Below are positions 1 to 5,389 of a DNA stretch of 7,877 nt, in pieces. The stretch comes from Bacillota bacterium (GTDB taxonomy: Bacteria > Bacillota > DSM-12270 > Thermacetogeniales > Thermacetogeniaceae). Below the pieces are notes generated by a model, which had not been told where the DNA came from, made no database searches, and worked only from the letters and a program-made list of their open reading frames with translations. The DNA lies in contig DAOURU010000041.1 of NCBI GenBank assembly GCA_030627585.1, positions 1-7,877 of the forward strand, given 5' to 3'. The position numbers and the translations under genes were made by a program. Each line of letters starts with the position of its first letter. The first letter of the stretch is position 1.

Positions 1-1119
1 CAGCACTTGAGGAAAACGGGGCATTTGGGCCGCCAACCGGGATAAGGGTGCTTTCGATTCTTTCACCACTGTTAGAAGCTCCAGCGCTGTGATCAGGCCG
101 TCACCTGTTGTCGTGCGGTCGAGGAAAATGATATGGCCTGACTGTTCACCTCCCAGTACTGCTCCTGTTTTTCGCATCTCCTCAAGGATGTAGCGGTCCC
201 CCACCTTCGTTTCTTTAACCTCAATATTTTCGCGTTGGAAGACCTCCCGCAAGCCGAGGTTGCTCATGACCGTTACGACAACTTTATTTCCCGGGAGCAA
301 ACCTCTGCGCTTCCGGGCCAGGCCGCAGATCACCAGAATCCGGTCTCCGTCGACCAGGTTCCCCTGTTCATCCACGGCAATCACCCGGTCGGCATCCCCG
401 TCAAAAGCAAGCCCCAAGTCGGCTCCCAAACTTTTGACGGCCTCCTGGAGAGGATAAGGATGGGTAGAGCCGCACCTCTCGTTAATATTAATTCCGTTCG
501 GCTCGCCGTGAAAGACCGTCAGATTTGCACCTAGTTCCCTGAATAAACGAGGGGCCACATCCCACGCTGCTCCGTGGGCGCAGTCGATGACCAGGTTGAT
601 GCCGCTTAAATCGGTCCCGGCCTGCTCTTTAAGAAAGGCCAGGTACCGGTCGGCCCCCTCCTTTTCTTCATAGACTCTTCCTACAGCGGCTCCAGTAGGC
701 TGGGGAAAAACAAAGTCTTCAGTTAAAACCAAACGCTCAATTTCTTCTTCGACGGAGTCCGGCAGCTTAAAGCCGTCCCCGGCAAAAAATTTAATTCCGT
801 TGTCAGGAACCGGGTTGTGAGATGCAGAAATCACAACTCCGGCGCTGCAGTCCAGCACCCTTGCCAGATAGGCTAAACCCGGAGTCGTGATCACCCCCGC
901 CCTGAGGCAGTCCCCTCCTACAGAGAGAATCCCCGCAATTAAAGCCGCTTCCAGCATATCACCTGAAATCCGTGTATCTTTTCCCAGCACGATCCGGGAG
1001 CGCCTTCCGTTCTCGCTCAGGGTAAAAGCACCGGCTCTCCCCAGACGAAACGCCAGTTCAGGAGTGAGTTCTTGATTGGCAACTCCCCTGACACCATCAG
1101 TACCAAAAAGAAGCCCCAT
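1..1119 (-). CDS. glmM: Phosphoglucosamine mutase GlmM, partial (C-terminus beyond window start)
   Basis: GlmM interconverts glucosamine-6-phosphate and glucosamine-1-phosphate in the cytoplasm, feeding UDP-GlcNAc for peptidoglycan. The reading frame begins at ATG 1117-1119 with [12 protein letters not shown], the classic GlmM start, and runs open for 373 codons to the window edge; the family is about 445-450 residues, so about 75 are missing. The phosphoserine loop ISASHNP has its catalytic Ser at residue 100. The Mg-binding DGDADR loop is at 240-245 (Asp 240, 242, 244) and the sugar-binding GGEQSGH loop at about 323-329. No frameshift or missing key residue is seen. GGAGGG at 1135-1140 is the likely ribosome site, though 15 nt from the ATG is long. 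No in-frame alternative start lies closer. In many Firmicutes this gene follows cdaA-cdaR; here it has its own promoter and sits divergent to an arsR gene. Confidence 0.96.
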   Translation of the reverse strand, partial: MGLLFGTDGVRGVANQELTPELAFRLGRAGAFTLSENGRRSRIVLGKDTRISGDMLEAALIAGILSVGGDCLRAGVITTPGLAYLARVLDCSAGVVISASHNPVPDNGIKFFAGDGFKLPDSVEEEIERLVLTEDFVFPQPTGAAVGRVYEEKEGADRYLAFLKEQAGTDLSGINLVIDCAHGAAWDVAPRLFRELGANLTVFHGEPNGININERCGSTHPYPLQEAVKSLGADLGLAFDGDADRVIAVDEQGNLVDGDRILVICGLARKRRGLLPGNKVVVTVMSNLGLREVFQRENIEVKETKVGDRYILEEMRKTGAVLGGEQSGHIIFLDRTTTGDGLITALELLTVVKESKAPLSRLAAQMPRFPQVL

Positions 1120-1159
1120 TTCTGCTAAAAAATACCCTCCTCTCTCTATCACAGACTTA

Positions 1160-1188
1160 ATTATATCATTATTTTACTCTTCTGGTAA
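1160..1188 (-). promoter_or_regulatory. Sigma-A-type promoter of glmM with extended -10
   Basis: Read on the minus strand, TTACCA (1188-1183) is followed after 17 bp by a perfect TATAAT (1165-1160), preceded by TG one base upstream, giving an extended -10. Transcription would start near 1153, leaving a leader of about 35 nt. The promoter overlaps the stop codon (1174-1176) of the small coding-like stretch upstream. No experimental support; prediction from sequence match only. Confidence 0.72.
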
Positions 1189-1310
1189 TTGCCCTGTGCC
1201 TGACCGGCCGACCTCAACAGTTACCGTTACCTGATTCTGGTTTACAGGAAAACCTGCGCATTTCACCAAAGCCTTTTTGATCGATACGACAATTTGATCG
1301 ATACGACAAT
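1174..1310 (-). pseudogene. Possible 3' remnant of a gene formerly upstream of glmM (YbbR/CdaR-like tail?)
   Basis: On the minus strand, the codons ending at TAA 1174-1176 read like a genuine protein tail: a short amphipathic stretch (IKKALVKCAG) followed by a beta-rich FPVNQNQVTVTVEVG and an acidic end. The alternating V-T-V pattern is like the last strand of YbbR-domain repeats, and cdaR (YbbR) is the usual neighbour upstream of glmM in Firmicutes. That match is weak and is my inference. The formal open frame continues to 1431 but becomes low-complexity and Arg/Pro-rich beyond the 17-bp duplication at 1277-1310. Removing one 17-bp copy joins this tail to a different open frame reaching 1415. 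No convincing start codon with a ribosome site exists for either version, so this is best read as a decayed gene end or non-coding sequence. Confidence 0.3.
1277..1310. repeat. Perfect 17-bp tandem duplication
   Basis: TTGATCGATACGACAAT occurs twice back to back, at 1277-1293 and 1294-1310, with no mismatch. A 17-bp unit is out of frame, so it would shift any coding sequence crossing it. It could be a replication-slippage or insertion/excision scar, or paired sites for a regulator. A -35-like TTGATC (1294-1299) lies 16 bp before TATGTA (1316-1321), so the second copy could also belong to a plus-strand promoter. Confidence 0.95.
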
Positions 1311-1379
1311 ATGTATATGTATTGGAACCACTAAAACTTCGCCGCGGCCGCTCCCTTTTCCTTGTCCAAATCGGCATCC

Positions 1380-1409
1380 GGAGGTTCCAGATAAAACCTC
1401 TCCTGGAAC
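1380..1409 (+). other. Two overlapping, mutually exclusive hairpins in the presumed arsR leader
   Basis: GAGGTT (1381-1386) can pair with AACCTC (1395-1400), while GTTCCAG (1384-1390) can pair perfectly with CTGGAAC (1403-1409). The arms overlap, so only one can form at a time. GGAGG at 1380-1384 is sequestered by the first. No open frame with a start follows it closely, and no T-run follows. Whether this is transcribed depends on which promoter drives arsR; it may be chance. Confidence 0.35.
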
Positions 1410-1450
1410 GAAGTGCTACGCAAATGAACAATGCGAAAAATTTATAAATC

Positions 1451-1479
1451 TTAACGTTAAAGGGGGTTGTAATTTGTAT
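1451..1479 (+). promoter_or_regulatory. Candidate arsR operon promoter (weak match)
   Basis: TTAACG (1451-1456), 17-bp spacer, TTGTAT (1474-1479). The match to the sigma-A consensus is 4/6 and 3/6. The -35 lies in a perfect 10-bp palindrome TTAACGTTAA (1451-1460). An alternative upstream promoter is TTGATC 1294-1299, 16 bp, TATGTA 1316-1321. The sequence does not decide between them. Confidence 0.35.
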
Positions 1480-1504
1480 TCCTTTATGCCAAAATGGGAA
1501 TCAA
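1474..1504. promoter_or_regulatory. Imperfect inverted repeat before arsR, candidate ArsR operator
   Basis: TTGTATTCC (1474-1482) and GGAATCAA (1497-1504) form an inverted repeat with one bulged base, with 14 bp between the arms. It begins at the candidate -10 and ends just before the arsR ribosome site. ArsR/SmtB repressors bind imperfect inverted repeats at such positions and usually regulate their own operon. The bases do not match one well-known operator, so the assignment is positional inference. Confidence 0.35.
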
Positions 1505-1521
1505 GGAAGGGAGGGTAGCAA

Positions 1522-1848
1522 ATGGATAGTCTCAACCTGCTGCGCGCCGAGGTCGCAAAGGCACTCGGCCACCCCGTTCGGCTTGAGATTATTAACCTGC
1601 TTGAGCCGGGAGAAGAAAAATGCGTCTGCAAGCTGGTGGAGGCGCTGGGGTGCGAGCAACCGGTGGTTTCGAAACACCTGGCTGTGCTGAAAAGTGCCGG
1701 ACTGATCGTCTCCCGGAAAGAGGGAACAAAAACATTCTACCGGCTCCGCGCCCCGTGTGTGAAAGAGTTTCTCGCGTGTATTGACCGCGTGCTGAAACAG
1801 GATTTAGAGGCAAAAGAGCAGGAACTCGCGAAAATCATCAAAGCCTGA
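1522..1848 (+). CDS. ArsR/SmtB-family metalloregulatory repressor
   Basis: A 108-residue winged-helix repressor, of usual length for ArsR proteins, which release DNA when metalloid or metal binds cysteines. The N-terminus has the family pattern AKALGHPVRLEIINLL (residues 12-27). The KCVCKL segment holds Cys34 and Cys36, matching the CVC site of As(III)/Sb(III)-sensing ArsR. The recognition helix is QPVVSKHLAVLKSAGL (46-61) and the wing is at about 62-76. Further cysteines at 44, 79 and 86 could give a third ligand. GGAAGGGAGGG ends 6 nt before the ATG. It heads an operon with a permease, a thioredoxin-like protein and a DGC protein, which suggests it controls that set. The inducer (As, Sb or another thiol-reactive ion) cannot be told from sequence. 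I do not use the symbol arsR because the ligand is unproved. Confidence 0.93.
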   Translation: MDSLNLLRAEVAKALGHPVRLEIINLLEPGEEKCVCKLVEALGCEQPVVSKHLAVLKSAGLIVSRKEGTKTFYRLRAPCVKEFLACIDRVLKQDLEAKEQELAKIIKA

Positions 1849-1882
1849 TTTTGGAACGCTCTTAGAAAGGAGGGGAGAAAAA

Positions 1883-3055
1883 TTGAAAGAGCGAGATAAA
1901 CTGGTTTTGCTGATTCTTGCTTTCCTTGGCGCCTATTTTATTCCCTTTAGCAACCCGCGTGTCGGACAGGCGATCCTGGAAGCCTCTTATATGCTTCAGG
2001 ATTACGCCCGGGAACACGTTCTTTTCTGTCTCGTACCCGCCCTCTTCATTGCCGGGGCGATTTCTTACTTTATTTCCCAGCAGGCAGTTCTGAAATACTT
2101 CGGCGGTGGTGCGAAGCAGTGGGTCGCCTACCTGATAGGTTCGATTTCAGGAGCGATCCTGGCGGTTTGTTCCTGTACCGTTCTCCCGCTTTTCGGTGGA
2201 ATCTATAAGCGCGGCGCGGGCTTGGGACCCGCCATCGCTTTTCTCTACTCGGGCCCCGCGATTAACATTCTCGCCATAGCGCTCACGGCAAGGGTTCTCG
2301 GTTGGGAACTGGGAGTCGCGCGGGCAGTTGGCGCAGTAATCTTCGCGCTTGTAATCGGGCTCCTGATGGCGCTTCTCTTCCGCCGGGAAGAAAAAGAACG
2401 CATCGCAAACGCGCGCAAGCTGATCGCGCAGATATCCGCGGAAAAAAGGAGTTCTCTCCAAACACTCCTTTACTTCGCAACACTGGTTTTGATCCTTGTC
2501 TTTGCCGCCTGGGGAAAACCCGCAGAAAGCGCCGGTTTCTGGTTTATGATCTACGGCGTCAAATGGCACTTAACTGCCATTCTGCTGGTCCTTCTCTCTC
2601 TCATGCTCTGGCGCTGGTTTGAAAAGGAAGAGCTTGCTTCCTGGGTAGATGCCACATGGTTCTTCACCAAACAGATCATCCCTCTGCTCTTCGCGGGGGT
2701 GCTGGTTGCCGGCTTTTTAATGGGAAGACCGGATGCCGATACAGGCATCATTCCGGCTCACTACATCGCCCAGGTGGTAGGCGGAAACTCCCTGCTCGCC
2801 AACTTCATAGCATCAATCGCAGGGGCTTTCATGTACTTCGCGACCCTGACGGAAGTGCCTATTCTTCAGGGGCTGCTCGGCTCAGGGATGGGAAAGGGGC
2901 CGGCACTCGCTTTGCTGCTTGCAGGACCCGCTCTGAGCCTTCCCAACATGCTCGTGATCATCAGGCTCATCGGCGCAAAAAAGGCTTTAACCTTTGTCGG
3001 TCTTGTTACGATCATGGCTACCTTCACGGGCTGGCTTTACGGCGCTTTCTTTTAA
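1883..3055 (+). CDS. COG0701/PF03773 (ArsP-like) permease
   Basis: A 390-residue integral membrane protein with about ten or eleven hydrophobic segments (near 7-23, 46-65, 81-108, 113-139, 150-168, 194-210, 229-244, 264-281, 306-325, 337-359, 369-387) and a basic cytosolic-type loop at 167-192. The motif VCSCTVLP (95-102; Cys96, Cys98) and SGPAIN (123-128) are typical of this family, whose characterised member ArsP exports trivalent organoarsenicals. The first motif region (96-128) is repeated at 320-352 (TEVP... then AGPALS), showing an internal duplication in which only the first copy has cysteines. The start is TTG 1883, 8 nt after AAAGGAGGGG. It follows the ArsR gene by 34 nt. Likely role: plasma-membrane export of a metalloid or related compound. 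Substrate is inferred from family and context; COG0701 also has members of unknown function. Confidence 0.88.
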   Translation: MKERDKLVLLILAFLGAYFIPFSNPRVGQAILEASYMLQDYAREHVLFCLVPALFIAGAISYFISQQAVLKYFGGGAKQWVAYLIGSISGAILAVCSCTVLPLFGGIYKRGAGLGPAIAFLYSGPAINILAIALTARVLGWELGVARAVGAVIFALVIGLLMALLFRREEKERIANARKLIAQISAEKRSSLQTLLYFATLVLILVFAAWGKPAESAGFWFMIYGVKWHLTAILLVLLSLMLWRWFEKEELASWVDATWFFTKQIIPLLFAGVLVAGFLMGRPDADTGIIPAHYIAQVVGGNSLLANFIASIAGAFMYFATLTEVPILQGLLGSGMGKGPALALLLAGPALSLPNMLVIIRLIGAKKALTFVGLVTIMATFTGWLYGAFF

Positions 3056-3132
3056 AAGATACGGAACACATTTCAGGTCTCTCTGCTTCCAAAACAAAAA
3101 TACCGTAAAAATACCTTGAGGAGGGATTTTTT

Positions 3133-3369
3133 GTGGAGATCAAAATTTTAGGAACAGGTTGTGCCAAATGCAAGAGGCTGGAGGAAACCGCCCGGGAGGC
3201 GGTTGCGGAGCTCGGCATCGAAGCGACAATTACTAAAGTTCAAGACCTTGATAAAATTTTAGAGTACGATGTGATGATGACTCCCGGTCTGGTTGTGGAT
3301 GAGGAGGTCAAGGCCTTCGGGCGCATTCCGAGCAAGGAAGAAATCAAAGGCTGGCTGCAAGGCAAGTAA
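3133..3369 (+). CDS. Small thioredoxin-like CxxC protein (redox-active disulfide protein 2 type)
   Basis: A 78-residue single-domain thioredoxin fold, much shorter than classical thioredoxin (about 105) and matching the small 'redox-active disulfide protein 2' family. Strand MEIKILG is followed by the active site GTGCAKC (Cys10, Cys13) at the start of the first helix, then the cis-proline loop MMTPGLVVD (Pro51). There is no signal peptide, so it is cytoplasmic. The start is GTG 3133, 7 nt after GAGGAGGG. It lies 77 nt after the permease and 43 nt before the DGC gene, in the same direction. Such proteins often accompany COG0701 permeases and ArsR regulators in anaerobes. A role in keeping cysteines of the permease, the DGC protein or the regulator reduced, or in passing a thiol-bound ion, is inference. 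Confidence 0.88.
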   Translation: MEIKILGTGCAKCKRLEETAREAVAELGIEATITKVQDLDKILEYDVMMTPGLVVDEEVKAFGRIPSKEEIKGWLQGK

Positions 3370-3412
3370 CCTGAAAGTTAGAAGGAAAGCAACGAAAAAA
3401 GGGGAGAGAAAC

Positions 3413-3793
3413 ATGAAGGAAGAGTGCCTTTGCGCAGGAGGAAGCATTTTAATCCTTTCCTGCTCCGGCGCTTCCAATGCCGGGCAAATCTCCAATAAGG
3501 CGGCGATGGTCCTGGATGAAGAAGGAACGGGGAGATTCTACTGCCTCGCAGGAGTCGGGGGAAACCTGGTCGATATGGTGGAGCCTGCAAGGGAAGCAGA
3601 AAGGCGCGTTCTTATCGACGGCTGCCCGATCGGGTGCGGAAAGGCTGTCCTCGAACAGGCAGGACTGGAAATAGACTGCTACGTGGTTGTCACAGAGCTC
3701 GGTGTGAAGAAGCAGCATACCTTTAACTTTACCGAAGCAGAAGTAAGAAAAGTCGTGGCTAAAGTTAAGGAAGGTCTCAACACAAAAGTATAA
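3413..3793 (+). CDS. DGC-domain putative zinc-binding protein
   Basis: A 126-residue cytoplasmic protein of the PF08859 (DGC domain) type, named for its conserved Asp-Gly-Cys. Visible hallmarks are SCSGASNAGQ (Cys17), FYCLAGVGG (Cys44), and IDGCPIGCGK with Cys71 and Cys75. These four are the family's presumed zinc or metal ligands. Extra cysteines at 5, 7 (ECLC) and 89 add a thiol-rich N-terminus. The start chosen is ATG 3413, 6 nt after GGGGAG; the frame is open farther upstream to 3293 but that part overlaps the thioredoxin gene and reads as low-quality Arg/Lys-rich sequence. It is the last gene of the arsR operon, and the biochemical function of the family is not established. A metal- or metalloid-binding chaperone or sensor acting with the small CxxC protein fits the context but is not proved. 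Confidence 0.87.
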   Translation: MKEECLCAGGSILILSCSGASNAGQISNKAAMVLDEEGTGRFYCLAGVGGNLVDMVEPAREAERRVLIDGCPIGCGKAVLEQAGLEIDCYVVVTELGVKKQHTFNFTEAEVRKVVAKVKEGLNTKV

Positions 3794-3822
3794 AAGCAAT
3801 CCTCGATTAATCCCGCACTAAA

Positions 3823-3839
3823 GCGAATTGGATATTCGC
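3823..3839. repeat. Short perfect inverted repeat over a candidate -35 box
   Basis: GCGAAT (3823-3828) and ATTCGC (3834-3839) flank TGGAT. It lies 30 bp after the DGC stop codon but has no following T-run, so it is not a good terminator. It overlaps TTGGAT, the -35 candidate for the structured element downstream, so it may be an operator. Confidence 0.5.
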
Positions 3840-3857
3840 AAGAATTTATAGTAATAT
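3828..3857 (+). promoter_or_regulatory. Candidate promoter for the structured element at 3867-4100
   Basis: TTGGAT (3828-3833), 18-bp spacer, TAATAT (3852-3857); each box matches the sigma-A consensus at 4/6. Transcription would start around 3864-3867, exactly where the terminal stem of the following element begins. That coincidence raises the likelihood, but the boxes alone are modest. Confidence 0.45.
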
Positions 3858-3866
3858 GAACATATA

Positions 3867-4100
3867 GGAGAGGGGCCGCTGGTTCCCTTAAGGAAGGAGG
3901 GGTCTGAAAACGCAAGACCCCTCTGCCTATTCCGGTGAAGCCGGCGCACCAATTCCGATTGAAACCGACCAGCCGTTTCGATTGAAATCTTCCCTCCTGT
4001 TCCGAAATCGACCGCCAACCGGAGCAAAGCGACGGCTGGCATTTTCAATTTAGCGCATCGAAGTCCTAAGTTCCAGGAATTGTGTAGGCGGCCCCTTTCT
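3867..4100 (+). ncRNA. Unrecognised ~234-nt structured element (structured RNA or MITE-like repeat)
   Basis: The ends pair over 13-14 bp: 3867-3880 with 4087-4100, including a perfect 9-bp core (AGGGGCCGC / GCGGCCCCT) and G-U pairs that suit RNA. Inside are TTCC/GGAA (3883-3886/3892-3895), a perfect 9-bp hairpin (3897-3905/3915-3923, loop GAAAACGCA), and CCGG/CCGG (3932-3935/3941-3944). A long nested arm has AATTCC/GGAATT (3951-3956/4076-4081), ATTGAAA/TTTCAAT (3958-3964/4043-4049), CCAGCCGT/ACGGCTGG (3969-3976/4032-4039) and TCGATT/AATCGA (3978-3983/4006-4011). I do not see the signature sequences of tmRNA, RNase P RNA, SRP RNA, T-box or the common riboswitches. A promoter-like pair ends just upstream, but there is no clear intrinsic terminator. 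TA flanks both ends, so a mobile inverted-repeat element is the main alternative. No protein-coding frame is convincing. Confidence 0.5.
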
Positions 4101-4270
4101 AGTTTGAGATTCTGGAGTTTGCCATCCCACGCGCTTTTAAAGAGCATTCCTAAATAATCATTGGCATCTTTCCGAAAAAAAGTAATATCCTGCCATCAAG
4201 GTATAATACAGCAGGAGATTTAAAAATATTCTCGAAAGAATAAAGAAGTTCGGCCGAGGAGGTAAAAAGG
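4101..4270 (+). promoter_or_regulatory. Leader region of the DUF881-Sbp operon, with -10 box at 4202-4207
   Basis: A perfect TATAAT lies at 4202-4207, but no good -35 is seen 16-18 bp upstream, so the promoter may be activator-dependent. A 6-bp hairpin TATTCT/AGAATA with CGAA loop (4227-4242) lies between it and the ribosome site GAGGAGGT (4256-4263). Nothing coding is seen in 4101-4200, which is AT-rich. Confidence 0.35.
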
Positions 4271-5008
4271 GTGAAATTAAATAAATGGCAGCTTCCCCTT
4301 ACCCTGGTCTTTTTCATCTCCGGGATCCTACTCGTATCGGTATTGAACAGTTTAGCTGCCAGCTACCATACCCGCTGGCACCAGAAAAACCAAAACCTCG
4401 TTGCTCTTATTCAAACCCAAGAAAAGATAATCGGAAGGCTCGAGGAAGACATCGAAAAAACAAGAACATCCCTTGCCCGCTCCCAGGAGGTTCTTGCTGC
4501 AGGCAAAGAAGAACTGCAAAACCTCCAGGAAAAACTGAGTGAGTTAAAAGTTCAGGCTGGCCTTGTAGAGGCGATAGGGCCGGGGATCGTAATAACATTA
4601 GATGACAACCGGAAGGGCGCCGAAGCAACCCAGGCAAAAAACCCCGGACAGTTTCAGGCAGGAGACTTTTTAATCCATGATAAGCACATTCTCTACATCG
4701 TAAATGAACTGCGTGTGGGAGGCGCCGAAGCAATTTCCGTGAATGACCAGCGGATTGTAACCTCATCGGATATCAGATGCGTGGGGCCCATGATTTTAGT
4801 CAATACAACACGCCTCGCCCCTCCTTACACCATTAAAGCAATCGGGAACCCGGACCGCCTCGGCAGCGTTTTAGAAATGCAGGATAGCGAGTATAATATT
4901 CTCAAAATGGCAGGCTTTCCCGTGAATCTTGAAAAGAAATCAAAAGTTGTAATTCCCCCCTATAAGGGGAGCTACCAGTTTACTTCCGCGCAGCCAAAGG
5001 AGGAATAA
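4271..5008 (+). CDS. DUF881 family membrane-anchored coiled-coil protein (first copy)
   Basis: A 245-residue protein with one N-terminal membrane helix (about 8-27), a long coiled coil (about 40-95, Glu/Lys/Gln-rich heptads) and a globular DUF881 domain (about 98-232). Family motifs are GPGIVITL (103-110), GGAEAISVNDQRI (150-162) and PPYTIKAIGNPDRL (184-197). The topology implies a short cytosolic N-terminus and an extracytoplasmic coiled coil and domain. The start is GTG 4271, about 8 nt after GAGGAGGT. It is followed after 3 nt by the small basic protein gene and then by a second DUF881. The trio recurs in Gram-positive bacteria (e.g. Rv1823-Rv1825 in Mycobacterium) near division and envelope genes. 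Molecular function is not established. It carries an insertion after GPGIVITL (about 112-135) that the second copy lacks. Confidence 0.88.
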   Translation: MKLNKWQLPLTLVFFISGILLVSVLNSLAASYHTRWHQKNQNLVALIQTQEKIIGRLEEDIEKTRTSLARSQEVLAAGKEELQNLQEKLSELKVQAGLVEAIGPGIVITLDDNRKGAEATQAKNPGQFQAGDFLIHDKHILYIVNELRVGGAEAISVNDQRIVTSSDIRCVGPMILVNTTRLAPPYTIKAIGNPDRLGSVLEMQDSEYNILKMAGFPVNLEKKSKVVIPPYKGSYQFTSAQPKEE

Positions 5009-5011
5009 ACA

Positions 5012-5389
5012 ATGTGGTTGCCTCTCCTGGGTCTGCTCATTGGAATTGGGATCGGATCCGCCCTGGCGGTTCCGATCCCCGGTATTTATGTAAAATATTT
5101 GTCAGTTGCGGTTTTAGCAGCTTTAGACTCCGCATTCGGGGGGATAAAGGCCATTCTCGAAGAAAAATTTGACGGCACCATTCTCCTGACCGGTTTTTTC
5201 ACCAACGCGCTGCTTGCCGCCCTTTTAGCTTACCTGGGAGATCGGCTTGGGGTCGATCTTTACCTGGCCGCAGTTTTTGTTTTTGGGGTCAGGCTTTTCC
5301 AAAATCTTGCGTTTATCCGGAGAGAACTTTTTGCGGCCTGGCTGCGGAAACGGCGTTTTTCATCAGCAGGAGGAGAAAAAAATGGATAA
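5012..5389 (+). CDS. sbp: Small basic family protein Sbp (DUF1290)
   Basis: A 125-residue integral membrane protein with about four hydrophobic segments (4-23, 27-46, 56-77, 80-98). The Sbp signatures are visible: PGIYVKYLSVAVLAALDSAF (23-42), followed by GGIKA, and GVDLYLAAVFVFGVRLFQNL (80-99), which leads into an Arg/Lys-rich cytosolic tail FIRRELFAAWLRKRR (101-115). AAAGGAGG precedes the ATG by about 8 nt. It lies between two DUF881 genes, the conserved arrangement for this family, and its last codons overlap the next start by 8 nt, which suggests translational coupling. It is presumed to act with the DUF881 proteins at the membrane in envelope or division functions. No biochemical activity is known. 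Confidence 0.92.
   Translation: MWLPLLGLLIGIGIGSALAVPIPGIYVKYLSVAVLAALDSAFGGIKAILEEKFDGTILLTGFFTNALLAALLAYLGDRLGVDLYLAAVFVFGVRLFQNLAFIRRELFAAWLRKRRFSSAGGEKNG

Noticed and set aside
235..534. Plus-strand open frames opposite glmM
   Set aside because: They are antisense shadows of a strongly conserved GlmM frame and match no family I recognise.
1294..1518. Plus-strand frame of 74 codons before the ArsR gene
   Set aside because: It starts at TTG inside the tandem repeat, has no ribosome site, is Pro/Cys-rich low-quality sequence and spans the hairpins and promoter candidates.
2147..2622. Open frames on both strands inside the permease gene
   Set aside because: Shadows of a well-supported membrane protein frame; no ribosome sites or recognisable domains.
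3060..3107. TACGG / CCGTA inverted repeat between permease and thioredoxin-like gene
   Set aside because: Only 5 bp with a 38-nt loop and no T-run; not a credible terminator.
3096..3115. AAAAATACC repeated with 11-bp period before the thioredoxin-like gene
   Set aside because: Short, AT-rich and only two copies; likely chance.
3293..3412. Upstream extension of the DGC protein
   Set aside because: It overlaps the thioredoxin-like gene, is Arg/Lys-rich and lacks a ribosome site, while ATG 3413 has GGGGAG at 6 nt.
3818..4147. Minus-strand frame of 109 codons across the structured element
   Set aside because: No ribosome site; it is mixed-composition sequence crossing all the paired stems, better explained by RNA or repeat structure.
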